Assembly (NCBI GenBank): GCA_015501595.1
Contig: JADNRX010000101.1
Span: forward strand, 1 to 64,000
From: Hymenopellis radicata
Lineage: Eukaryota > Basidiomycota > Agaricomycetes > Agaricales > Physalacriaceae
Direction: 5' to 3'
DNA length: 64,000 nucleotides
In this document: piece after piece, positions 18,159 to 27,811 of the stretch
How positions within the stretch are numbered: position 1 is the first letter of the stretch
How the letters are laid out: each line of letters starts with the position of its first letter
Position numbers and translations under genes: made by a program
Notes under the pieces: generated by a model
What the model saw: the letters and a program-made list of their open reading frames with translations, nothing else
Told to the model about the DNA's origin: nothing
Database searches by the model: none

Positions 18159-20504
18159 CTATACCGTCGTCCTCATTATGCCTTGATGGCCACCACCACC
18201 CGGACCACCACCATGTCCACCGCCACCACCACCGTGTCCACCACCACCGTGTCCACCCCCGCCACCACCGTGTCCCCCACCACCACCGTATCCTCCTCCT
18301 CCACCGTAGCCTCCTCCGCCACCTCCATAATCGTCTCGTCTACCGCCTCCGCCAGGGCCGCCGCCACCGCCAAATCCTCCATTCGGGTTAGCGCCAGGAA
18401 GAGGGAGTTCATTCCCACCAATTTCCGTCCCGATATAGCCAGGTCCTGCCCGCATCCCCGCTGGTAACGCCAGTTCAGCGTGGTTGTACTCTTGAGCGGT
18501 TGCCGAGGCTGCTTGATGATCCGCTCGAGAGACAGGAATATATCCGCGACGAACTTCGGGTGCGAAATCCTGGAACCGACCCACACCGGGCAACACGGAG
18601 ATAGGATGTGAGTCCTGCAAAGGAACCTGGCGAGGAGGTCGAGGCGCGCGTGCAGGGATTACCGGAACGCTCTCAGAGCTGTGAGATCGCGCGTGGTGAT
18701 CCCAGCTAACCGAGGCTTTTCCTTTCGCCTCCCGTACTGGGATTGACTGAATCAAATGGTGGATGTGAGCCGTGGGGTCCTCAACCATCTCGTAATGCGT
18801 ATCCTCGGATGGCGGCATGCCGTATACTGATGGGTTGGACGGCTTATAGAAATGGTCGAGACGAGCGTGGTTCTCGCTGTCAATGCGGCCGACTAGGTAA
18901 TTTGCTTCGTCTGGGTCGATCCTACGCGCGACTTCATAGTAGGCGGGGCGTCGCAGATACTTGCCCACTTCGGTGCGTCCTCCTCCCGTTCCTTCATGCG
19001 TTCGTACGTCCGAGATGTCGACTCCAGTACGGGGAGGCGTATCCGTTGTGATTCGTTCCACATGCCCTGCAAAGCCTAAGAGGTATCGATTGAGGCGCTG
19101 TTGAGCGTTACGAAGACGTTCCTGCCAGACGCTGAAGGTGATTAGGATCCGGGGAGCATTGCTACCTTGCTCTAGCAGACGCAATAACTTCCACCCTGGG
19201 TCCATTTGGAAGGATCTCTCCCCTGACCATAGGAAAGAATGAAACGCATCTAGACACTGTGACACAGCTAGGGCGACGTGCGCTAGTTGTTCTAGATATT
19301 CCATGGCCAGTCCCCACCAGGGAACCGCGTCGGGACCAAGAGGATTAGGGACTCTGATGAGATCCTGACGGGTGATGATCATACCCATGGTCTCCTCGAC
19401 GGCTTCTGGTAGATTCCTCCAGAAGTTACCCGTGTGGGGGTACGAGACGCGTATAATCAGCTCTCGAACCCACATAGTTTCTTCCGCTGACCGGCGGGGG
19501 AGCAATCCATGAAGGGCTCCGAATGGCGTGAGGGGGTCTTCCTCAATCTGGTCCAGGTTCCAGGAGGCATGAAAGCGAGCGACGGACGCCGTTAGAGGTT
19601 CATCGCGGGGACTATAAGAGTTCCCCGGACCCACCAGCAAGGAGCTGTTACCGCGCTCGTCTTTCGACTCGCGGGCGACTCGCAATCCCGCTGTAACGCT
19701 CTCAAAACTTTGAGACGTTATTGGATCCGCATCTGGGGACCTCGACGTCCGGACTGGGTCAGGTGCTTCCTGGAAGAGGAATGGGAATGGTCGTGGCGGT
19801 CCAAAACCTTCGTTTTGGGACCAGGGAGGAGTAGCGGATAAGGTAGACTCGGAGGTTACTGGGGTTGATTCCACTGGCACGTTCTCCAAGAAGCTGGAGA
19901 CGGCGGGTTCAACTCGTTGAGACTCCACCGGCTGACTCTGCGCCGCATTGCCGGTCACTTTTCTTTCTGGCGGAGCCTTGGGCTTTGCGGCTGGTTTAGC
20001 AGCGTCAGTCGTCGGTGTTGTAACCGAAGCCTGGGTCGGGGTAGAAGATGATCCCGACCCGGGGCGTATAGGCTTAGAGTTGTTCGGCTGGGAGGGTGAA
20101 TTGACGGGGCGGTTGGAAGCAAGGGGGGAGGAAATGAGGGGCGTGGTGTTTGAGGTGTTCGGGGCGTTCGGGGTGTTAGCAGCATTAGAGTTCTTCTGCT
20201 TCTTGCTGTTACGACCTGAGGCTGGGGAGGCGGGAGTATTCCCTTTGGGCGGCTCCGGCTGAGACGACGGAGACGCGATCGGGTTACTAGTCGTAGGACG
20301 CGTCCTGTTCGTCGGCGTGGTCGGAGACGAAGGAGCCGGGGAGCCCGTCTGCCTTCCCGAGTCCTTTTTCGCGTTAGCGCCTGTAGTCGCGGATGAGCGA
20401 CTTCCCGAGCCGCGGGTATTGGGGACGACAGGAAGCGGGGTTTCTAGCGCCGCTGCCGCGGAATTGTTGGTGGTCCGTCCTCCTGCTTTCGGCGCGGATG
20501 ACAT
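18159..20504 (-). CDS. N-terminal Gag frame, Gly-rich end
   Basis: This 781-codon frame starts about 185 bp inside the 5' LTR. The first 250 residues are Ser/Thr/Pro-rich low-complexity. A structured Trp-containing region follows (WVRELIIRVSYPHTGNFW, WWGLAMEYLEQLAHVAL). The C-terminus is a run of GGGGY/GGGGH repeats ending HQGIMRTTV. The next frame (Gag-Pol) is already open beneath this end and reads GHNEDDGIEWQ, so the two would fuse if one G were missing from the run at about 18178. A programmed frameshift is the alternative. It is probably the N-terminal extension of Gag. Confidence 0.75.
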   Translation of the reverse strand: MSSAPKAGGRTTNNSAAAALETPLPVVPNTRGSGSRSSATTGANAKKDSGRQTGSPAPSSPTTPTNRTRPTTSNPIASPSSQPEPPKGNTPASPASGRNSKKQKNSNAANTPNAPNTSNTTPLISSPLASNRPVNSPSQPNNSKPIRPGSGSSSTPTQASVTTPTTDAAKPAAKPKAPPERKVTGNAAQSQPVESQRVEPAVSSFLENVPVESTPVTSESTLSATPPWSQNEGFGPPRPFPFLFQEAPDPVRTSRSPDADPITSQSFESVTAGLRVARESKDERGNSSLLVGPGNSYSPRDEPLTASVARFHASWNLDQIEEDPLTPFGALHGLLPRRSAEETMWVRELIIRVSYPHTGNFWRNLPEAVEETMGMIITRQDLIRVPNPLGPDAVPWWGLAMEYLEQLAHVALAVSQCLDAFHSFLWSGERSFQMDPGWKLLRLLEQGSNAPRILITFSVWQERLRNAQQRLNRYLLGFAGHVERITTDTPPRTGVDISDVRTHEGTGGGRTEVGKYLRRPAYYEVARRIDPDEANYLVGRIDSENHARLDHFYKPSNPSVYGMPPSEDTHYEMVEDPTAHIHHLIQSIPVREAKGKASVSWDHHARSHSSESVPVIPARAPRPPRQVPLQDSHPISVLPGVGRFQDFAPEVRRGYIPVSRADHQAASATAQEYNHAELALPAGMRAGPGYIGTEIGGNELPLPGANPNGGFGGGGGPGGGGRRDDYGGGGGGYGGGGGYGGGGGHGGGGGGHGGGGHGGGGGGHGGGPGGGGHQGIMRTTV

Positions 20505-20688
20505 ATTCGACTGTGGGCGTCGAGAGAGGATGGAATGAGGTGAGGGAAAAGTCCGACTTGACCGTTGGACGAAGAAAGTTCGGGCTTAGTAAGCACCGAA
20601 CTTGGCTTCGTGGTCAGTGTGCTGTCGACTCCGCGAGAGGGCGTCAAATAAGCTGTACTGCTACTTGAGCCCTCGCGGTGGGCTCCAT

Positions 20689-20992
20689 TGTGAAGACTCG
20701 CGTCTTCGCGTGTAAGGCTCAAGTAGCTAGAGGTTCGTGAGTAGCGTACTCTGTGACTCTGAGTGCTAAAGAGGACGTGTAACCCACGTCTGGGTCCCGA
20801 CCTGGAACAGGAAGCAGTTACGGATGCTTAGCCTTAGAGGGTAAGCCTTAACGTAGCTTCATACGAGAGACGACGCATCTCCGTGGACTTCGCGCTTCAC
20901 GATCGGTGTGTAAAGCAAAGTAAAATCGTATTGCGTAATCAACGTGACGAGTAATCTACGACCATGTCTAAATGATATAACGAATCCTCACA
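20689..20992 (-). repeat. 5' LTR of the chromovirus
   Basis: A 304-bp LTR, TG...CA, differing from the 3' copy at two positions only. It carries the promoter for the minus-strand transcript. No clear TATAA is seen, but AT-rich stretches (TAAATGATATAA) lie near the outer end. Confidence 0.92.
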
Positions 20993-21120
20993 GGATCGGG
21001 CTGATTCAACTTGTCCTGTACCCTCATACCCTGGGGCCAGGTTCTGGTGCTGTTTCTGGGAGTCAAGGAGGCTCAGAAGGCCTCCGTGGTCACCTGACTA
21101 TGCTCGTAGAGGTGGCGTGG

Positions 21121-21480
21121 CCACAGTTATAATGGTACCTGTGTCGAAAACCTGTAAGCAACTTGACACCTGTGTCGAAACATGTAAGCGAATTGACACT
21201 TGTGTCGAACACATGTACCTGTGTGGAAACATCTCAGTGCATTGACTGACACCTGTGTGGAAAACACATAACAGAATGGTCACCTGTGTCAGTTTGAATA
21301 ATGCAACTTCTACCTGAGTGCATTCTGGGACTCAGTAGGCGACGTGTGTCTGCGGCTGTTGCCCATTTCATACCTGTGACTGTTGCAGTTACGCACGGAG
21401 AAGTAAATTCAACCAGTGTCAATTTCTACATTCAACAAGCAGCTGCGTCTAAATTACACAAAACTGGGGGTGTGTCTACA
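21121..21480. repeat. Degenerate short tandem repeat, ACCTGTGTCGAAA unit
   Basis: From about 21136 to 21295 the motif ACCTGTGT(C/G)GAAAAC recurs five or six times with spacing of about 30-40 bp, interleaved with TTGACA and ATGTA. It directly follows the start of a third 165-bp unit. The remaining bases to 21480 hold no gene. Confidence 0.5.
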
Positions 21481-21489
21481 AATCTTTTG

Positions 21490-22268
21490 TTACAGTATAA
21501 CGGCCATAATATTACATGTATCATAAGTCACAAGATCTCCGACTGAGGCCTCACACTCCAGCAGTAAGCGCCGCTGTTCGTCGTCATCCTCCCCCATACG
21601 AGCAACCCGTGCACTCCACACCGCAGAGACTTCAGGGTGCTCCTTGTTCTCAAGGTGCATCACCTTCGAGAATCCGGGGTGCACGCCCATGGCCTGCTCG
21701 TAGCGTGCTGCAAGGGGCGGCCGCTGTGAGCTGGCCAGGAAGGAAGCATCCATCTCATTGAAGCTTACCGTGACATCGGCCATTGAGGTCAGCATCCAGG
21801 TCCTCAGCAACTTTGAGATCGCGTTCCGTCCAAGCAGAAACATCCAAGGGAGACTCGAGCGCCGCATCATCTGAGCCGCCGCCGTCAGTTAGCAGGGGTG
21901 CTTCATCGTCATGGCCCTGCGCCACGGCGCCACCGTTGGTTCTGCTCTCCTGCTCGTTAAGTCCGTCGTTGGCGCCACCAGTGCCTTCGGCGCGTCTGCG
22001 TTTGGTAGATGAAATGGCCGAGACTGTGGTCTGCTCTGCGACGGTCACAATACCCTGGACTTGTTCGAGCTCACGAAGAATGTTGTGCGACGCTCGGAAC
22101 AGGCCCCAAGCAAATCTTACATACACATTCATTGGGTGAATACTTACGGGCTGGAATCTGGACGGCTCGGAGATGATAGTCCGCTACGAAATCCGCCAAC
22201 GCGTCTGTGATACACACAGAGACAGCCATGCCTGAATATGGCGCGAAAACGAAATGTCCGAAATCCAT
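21490..22268 (-). CDS. Hypothetical protein, 220 aa
   Basis: Three exons on the minus strand (22148-22268, 21769-22092, 21490-21707) join in frame through introns of 55 and 61 nt. Residues 1-45 form a hydrophobic and then acidic helix (ITDALADFVADY). The middle has a basic patch (STKRRRAEG) and a Gly/Asp-rich linker. The C-terminal 75 residues look conserved (GFSKVMHLENKEHPEVSAVW, LLECEASVGDLVTYDT). I do not recognise the family. It lies 95 bp downstream of the RAI1-like gene on the same strand. Exon joins rest on phase and consensus only. Confidence 0.5.
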
Positions 22269-22362
22269 ACGTTCATTATATATATGCCAAGGACAGAACT
22301 GGGGGAAAGATCGTTAAGACGAACAAAATGATACCCTCGTTACTTATACATCCAATCCCAAC

Positions 22363-23776
22363 TCATCCCAGTACCACCGCGGCAAAAAATCCCACTCTGC
22401 CCTCCGAATTCTCTCCCGCACCGTCCAATTCAACCATATCCATGTGGGAATTCTTTGTATCCAGCCTAATTCGCCACACGGTCTCTGGCTTTCCAGCGTT
22501 CATTCTCTGACGCAAATCAGCATATAACTGAGCCCACCACTTCACATGGACCCCTAGATTCCGTTCGACAGCTTGTGGTATATCTGCAGTTTTCAATGAC
22601 TCCACAGAGGTCACTTCCCCGGACGGCGACCGAAATCCAATGACAATCTCCTAGGCGGATCATAACTTGTCTGTGATGCTTTAAAAAGCGAACTCACGCA
22701 CCGGCGTTCCCAGAAGAAGTGACTGGAAGTAGGACTTGATCAACTTCCTATAGACTGTTAGCGCCATCAGGTACGTGCATCGCCGTGGCATTCACCTACT
22801 TATTATATTTCTCCTTGTCACCCCTTCTACCTTTTCGTACGGGAGAGACGTTTTGAGCTGCACGAACGATTCTGTACCGTTTCCCAGACCTTTGCGAGGC
22901 AATGTCAATAGGCTGAACGCTCAGCGGCAACAGAACGTATACTAACCACCTCGTGTGCAATGGATTTCTCCGCCCATGAGTAATCGTACACCCCCAAGTT
23001 CCTTCTCCACGACATGACACCACGATACATGGTGTCTGACAGCCCCGCCCCAACCTGGAGGACCCCCTTCTACGCCAGTGCGTTCGCCTGTAGGAGGCGT
23101 CTGTGTCGTTGCGTAAGAATAGAATGCTTGGCCGTAGTAAGCCGCCTTTCGTTGATGCTCTGGCATGTTCTCCCTATACAAAGCTCAGCATAAAGCGCAC
23201 TGGAAATCAACGGTGAACGTACTCTTGCCGCATTTTCTCGTCGGAGATGTGCTCTTCCAAGTACATGATATCATTGACAAGCATGACATTGAATTCCAAG
23301 TCGTCATGGGGGCCCGGGACCATGATCCTACGATGGCGGGTTACAAAAATCGAGGACCAGACGTGCCCAACGTACCTAGTCATCGCCCCGCGCCAGGCTA
23401 TCGCGTTGATCTGTGATAGATCGAGGTTTCCCGCACTTTGCGCACGACTGATAGCCCGCAGCACGTCGTCGAGCTTGCCGTCCTCCGTTGGTGGCGGAAC
23501 CCAGTCATCGTATCCATACGAGAGCTGGGCACCGACGGGAGGATCCACAAAGTATCGCCGCGCCGAGTCATCAAACTTCTGGGTATGGTTGGAGTCGTAG
23601 GAGAACGAGAGGATGGGGTTTAGACATTCGAAAGTCGGACAAGCCCATGCTCTGGGACCCGTACCAGAATCGTTTTGGATGTCAGGCAGAGGAATTTCTG
23701 ACATTTTTGAGATCACAGAGTAGCTAAGGAGGCGATGTTGGTAGGCGCCAGAGAAGTGCGTGCGAGTCTTGGTCAT
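22363..23776 (-). CDS. RAI1/DXO family decapping-nuclease-like protein
   Basis: Five exons (23223-23776, about 22950-23173, 22831-22889, 22702-22743, 22363-22650) give about 388 residues, the normal length. RAI1/DXO proteins remove incomplete or NAD caps from RNA using metal-binding acidic motifs. Motif I is present (AWRGAMTRY, Arg about 129), as is the motif II acidic end (MYLEE, about 172-175) and the LLLGTPEIVIGFR segment typical of the family C-terminus. The motif III Glu-x-Asp is GGEIHC (Asp to His, about 253-255) and the motif IV Glu-x-Lys is FVQLKTS (Glu to Gln, about 269-271). Two metal ligands are thus changed, so the protein may be non-catalytic, perhaps keeping an XRN2/Rat1-partner role. 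All joins keep frame; the donor near 22947-22950 is ambiguous by 3 nt. Confidence 0.85.
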
Positions 23777-24101
23777 GTTGATGGGCCGCTTATGCCCCTT
23801 TGAAGCAGAGGCAAGGAATCCAATTGGACGTTGATTGATTTTAGACGCAGAAGCATTGAAGGAGGAGGCCGAAACAGCCGAGCGTGAGGCAACAGGATGG
23901 GCGGATGGGCACGAAGAATTTGGGTCTTAAGATGGAAAGCTGGACAGTGAAGAAAGGACGCGACGAGCGCGTCGAAAGAAGTTGAGAGTAAGTAAAGCGA
24001 TCGCATTATGTGTGCGTCATTATGCACGGTCTTGATCGCCGAAACACGTGTCGTGCCTGCTGTCAGCAAAGTGACTGTGTCGCATTTCTGTCGAGGCCAC
24101 C

Positions 24102-24140
24102 CTTTCGTCGTCTTACTCGCCCTGACCCCTTTCGGCTTCT
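24102..24140 (-). repeat. 39-bp motif shared with 27571-27612
   Basis: On the minus strand this stretch reads AAGAAGCCGAAAGGGGTCAG and continues GGCGAGTAAGACGACGAAAG. The same sequence with one extra CAG triplet is on the plus strand at 27571-27612. Both copies lie 200-360 bp upstream of a gene start (RAI1-like and GT15) in the orientation of that gene. Both are open in the frame that encodes GVRASKTTK. Confidence 0.6.
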
Positions 24141-24556
24141 TGTTCCTAATCTTCTTGATCATGACCGGAAATGTCATGATCGTCTCGTTCTTCTCGACGC
24201 CGGTGTTCAGACGATGTTCGGTTCGTTGGGCCCGTCGGGCGCGCCTTTCTCGATACGGACTGACAGCGTCGGCATGTCTGTGTGTACATCCTGTCAGAGT
24301 TGTCACTTATTCTGAGGCAAAGACGACCTTGTCGAACACCACATTAAGTACAACTCGTGAGCGCGAGAAGAATGCCAGCAAGGAGATCAGAATTCTTCCG
24401 GCATACGAACATTGCAACAATAAACTATTATTATAAGTATGGGGCATCGTCAGGTAATGTAGATGGCACGATGTTTCCTGAGTCCTCGTATGAAAATGGC
24501 GGCGTCATGGTATGGCAGCCCAGCGGTCCATTTGACGACCCTGCAGTGACGCTGGA

Positions 24557-24690
24557 AAGTGTTACATGGTCGTGAGCCCGCGGGACTTGATTTTGGGGAA
24601 GCCACGAGACAAGAGGGACCATGTGAGCTGGCTGGTAGAGCGGAAGCGGTACGAAGAAGCGCTGGACCTCCTCAGATGGGTCATGGAACG
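24557..24690 (+). pseudogene. VPS41 fragment
   Basis: About 40 codons read CYMVVSPRDLILGKPRDKRDHV and continue SWLVERKRYEEALDLL. This matches the conserved segment of the HOPS subunit VPS41 where the beta-propeller meets the helical repeats (YIVSPKDVVVG.PRD..DH..WLL...EKAL in other fungi, from memory). No flanking VPS41 sequence is visible: a stop lies in frame 30 bp upstream and the downstream frame is unrelated. It is an orphan fragment, probably left by a duplication. Confidence 0.5.
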
Positions 24691-24699
24691 CCCAGCTCG

Positions 24700-26050
24700 A
24701 TTTCTGAAGCGCCTTTTCGCGGCTCTCAAGCCGAATTCATCACACTCCGCACGATTAGAGCGTCGACGCGAAGAGAGAGGCCTTCTGCTGCCGCTCCTCG
24801 TCGACACAGAGAAACCACGACAGCTAGTTTGTCCACCAAGAAGAACTTTTCCTCTTCGATTTCCACTGTGTAGACTCGAAGACGATGCCTCTTACCATTC
24901 TCATGTCGTCGTGTTGGCTGGGATTCAAGAGGCTTGTAACGGTACGATAGTTTTCTATTCTGCTTGAAGTTATGGGTTGCTAATTTGGCTCTGCTTTCTA
25001 GCGCGCACAGTCCTCTACAGGAAACAGGCCTCTTATCGAGGTGTTGGGGGTGGTATAAGAGCTTCAATCTCGGCTGCCTGCGATGAGGTGAATTCACCAC
25101 ACCTACAAACAGATACGGCTCGATTTCTCAATTCGCGCCAGTGACTCTCCAGTGATGGATTTCTGCTACCGTCGCGTCTATGTGACTTTAGTGCTATTGT
25201 TGAATTGACTCAATGCTCTGCGGCCACGGAAACATGATATTATCTGCGCAGGGCCGGGCATTCACTCAGTCTGGGCGATGTTCGGCGAGCGAGCGAGCCG
25301 GAAATCACATTGGGCGCTCTGCTTCCAGAGCTTAGCCATGCATTCCGCGTCATTTCATCGGCAGCTTCAGGAAGTGGCATGAATTACTGGAGACGTCTCC
25401 GGAGGACACGTCCCCACCACCCGGGCATCGCGAACAGCCGCTGCTGTCTCCACTTCAGCCGGCACGTAGCCAAACTGAGGCTTCACCATCACGTAGTCAA
25501 GTGTTCCGTCTTCAAAGGGACATGTACTATTTATTGGAGTCCTGGGGTCAAGTCAGTGTCAAGTTTGATTCTAATTAAAGGAATCGTGACTTACTGATGT
25601 CCAGAGCAAAACAACAACTCATTGACTAGATCTATTGTAAGGCTTTGGGAATAGAGGGAGAATAAGTAAGTACCTATCATCTATTTTGCATTCGTTGGTC
25701 AAACGCAAGTCGAGACATGTCCAGCCAAAGGTCTTGATCACCGTGAGCAGAGGAGCGACGCAAGCGTCGCCGGGATGGCTGTGTTTGACTCGTCTTGAGA
25801 GAGTCGTCCCTGAGTCTTCGCAACCCGTTCACAGTCCTGGCGCTGACGAAGAAACGATCTAGATTAACAACAGATCAGCCTCTCCCCAGTGAAAGACAAC
25901 TTTGGGAGCAAGCACCAGTATAAGGCCAACGTACCGGCAAAGGCTGTAGATGCGATTGGAACGGTGCTACCTGCGAGTATACAGACGGGCACAAACGCTC
26001 ATAGATGGACAAATCCGTATACATGTAACTGGGATATCCGCGATGACCCG
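24700..26050. other. Intergenic, no supported gene
   Basis: Open frames here are short and compositionally random. A minus-strand stretch at about 25690-25870 encodes FFVSARTVNGLRRLRDDSLK followed by a basic region, which may be a decayed exon of the pseudogene to the right. A short CG-rich hairpin (GCGACGCAAGCGTCGC) lies near 25752. Confidence 0.4.
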
Positions 26051-26058
26051 GTACTTCT

Positions 26059-27484
26059 TCACGAGCGGCCGAGGCCGGAGGAGTGTTCGCGCATCCAATC
26101 CTCAGACGACAGACCACTGACCAACGACGCTTCAGAGAAAAAATCTTCGGACCCGTCAAGGGAGATGTCATCAGAGCTAGGCGACCTAGAAGCAGCAGTG
26201 ACGGTGACGGTGGTCGACAATGACGGAAGACAACGACATCGAAGATGCAGCGACGGTAATACTTGCACTGTCATTAGACAATTTTCAAGTAGGAAGAGAA
26301 ATGAACTCACTCCATCCAGATGCTTGTTCCGAACAGGTGGAAAATCGAGTTCTTCAAGCGCCAATATCCGAGATATCGTCCAGGAGCATCGGGTGTCTAA
26401 ACAAACGTGAGCACGGAAAGGCCTGGAGAGGAAATAGGAAACTAGCCTTCAGTTCGCCCGTGTACAAATCAAGCTCTTCTCCGTGCTTTAGGATCCAACT
26501 AGGATGCGACAGATCCTTCGGCCTGGCCGAACAATTCAACGGCAACGAAGACAAGCGCCTACATTCGTCCCAATCCCTTCCCAAGGGTCTCCAGGCGAAA
26601 TGAGTATCTGGGGATGGACTAAATGTTGCAGCGCCGCCCACCCGTTGATAGTAGACACAGTGTGGTAATCTGTGAAGCATGATAAGATCAACTTGTATGG
26701 GCAAGACCGCCAGGAGCAGCTCACCAAGATGGGGCAGAACCCGATATTCCTTGGCTACGGCGGCTGCGCTAATGGCAGCCATTTCTCGGTCGTTCATGTG
26801 TTGATGTCCTTAGCCTCGTCCAGCGGGAGTACAAAGACAGAGTTGAATGGTCCGTGATACATAGCACCATCATGTAGACATACAATTAATCGGGGCGCGA
26901 AGGCAAGTCATCATTCACCGGCACACAGCCAAGTGATAAATCCAGTGCTGATGTAAACTAACAGTCTAGTTACAGCTGAGTGGTTTAAACAGTTGAGAGG
27001 AGACGTACGTTGTTGGCAGAGTGAGCGAGGATGAAGGCCTGGACGAACGGTTAGTCGACCAAGATGTCGGCAACATTGATATCATACGGACATGCCCCAG
27101 AGAACTCGCTGAAGGCAACCGGCAACAAAGTCACAGCCAAGCTGTTATAATCAAATCAGTCAGAGTCAAGCATCGACAAGTGAAAGCAAAGTGAAAGACG
27201 TCTTACCAAGCCAGCTGGTCGTGGGGAAATGGTTAGATACGCTAATGTAGCTTAGCGTCGGTACAAATTCGGCCAACATTGACAAGACGTACCAGTACGC
27301 ATTGAACCTGGTCAGAGCCGTCTAGGCAGACTATCATCAGTAGTCGTGGCAAAGTCAGCCGATAGGCGTTGTCTGAAAGCCCAGAACATAGCCAGAGATT
27401 CCAAGGCCGGCGCATGTCTTGAAGTCTTGCCGTCGATATCCATGACACTGCTGTCACGAAGACAACACCAAGCCGTTGTTCCAT
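26059..27484 (-). pseudogene. Decayed multi-exon gene, unknown product
   Basis: Several minus-strand segments look coding and are separated by good splice signals, but no continuous join was found. 27242-27484 starts MEQRLGVVFVTAVSW and leads into FNAYWYVLSMLAEFVPTLSY in another frame. 27050-27150 encodes LPVAFSEFSGACPYDINVAD, a stop, then FVQAFILAHSANN. 26354-26797 is a 147-codon frame with ISAAAVAKEYRVLPHLGELL and LIMLHRLPHCVYY. 26059-26364 is Ser/Asp-rich. The in-frame stop after NVADILVD and the frame changes suggest a pseudogene. The family is not recognised. Confidence 0.35.
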
Positions 27485-27570
27485 AGGCGCGACGGCGCGA
27501 TCATCTAAAAATATTGAATTACCGGTTACGCTCGGAACTAATCGGAGCTGTCAACGGCACCAGTAAGAAG

Positions 27571-27612
27571 AAGAAGCCGCAGAAAGGGGTCAGGGCGAGT
27601 AAGACGACGAAA
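27571..27612 (+). repeat. 42-bp motif shared with 24102-24140
   Basis: Near-identical to the minus-strand copy at 24102-24140 except for one inserted CAG triplet. It lies about 200 bp upstream of the GT15 start codon. See the paired entry. Confidence 0.6.
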
Positions 27613-27811
27613 GTGTCCCCTCATTTCTGTCTCTTACTTCCGCACTTGCAACTTCTGTGTGTTGTCGTGGCTATCGCTCTTGCTTTTTCTTTCTCGGTTA
27701 ACCGTGGGCTTTTGCTTGGGACGACTGCGCCGATAAGGCCTTTGGTTCGGTTTATACACCGCTGCCAAATTTATTCACGGCAAGGCACGATTTTGACGGC
27801 AGGAGCGTAGG

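Larger units (their letters stand above)
8495..20992 (-). mobile_element. Ty3/Gypsy chromovirus-type LTR retrotransposon, nearly complete
   Basis: Two 304-bp direct repeats (8495-8798 and 20689-20992) begin TG and end CA. The flanks carry a 5-bp target duplication, AGATC on the left and GGATC on the right, one base diverged. The LTRs differ at only two positions (A/G at the 12th base and G/A near 190), so insertion is recent. Read on the minus strand, the order is 5' LTR (20689-20992), a Gly-rich N-terminal Gag frame (18159-20504), Gag-Pol (11941-18090), a third frame in the env position (8794-11918, split by a hAT-like insertion), and the 3' LTR. A tract beginning TGG lies one base inside the 5' LTR and may be the primer-binding site. 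Total length is 12.5 kb including the nested 1.1-kb element. Confidence 0.93.

Noticed and set aside
18176..18400. Plus-strand Thr/His-rich frames opposite the GGGGH repeats
   Set aside because: They are the antisense of the Gly-rich codon repeats of Gag.
27514..27810. 98-codon frame upstream of the GT15 gene as a separate gene
   Set aside because: Apart from the shared KGVRASKTTK peptide it has no gene features; it lies in the promoter region, so only the DNA motif is reported.
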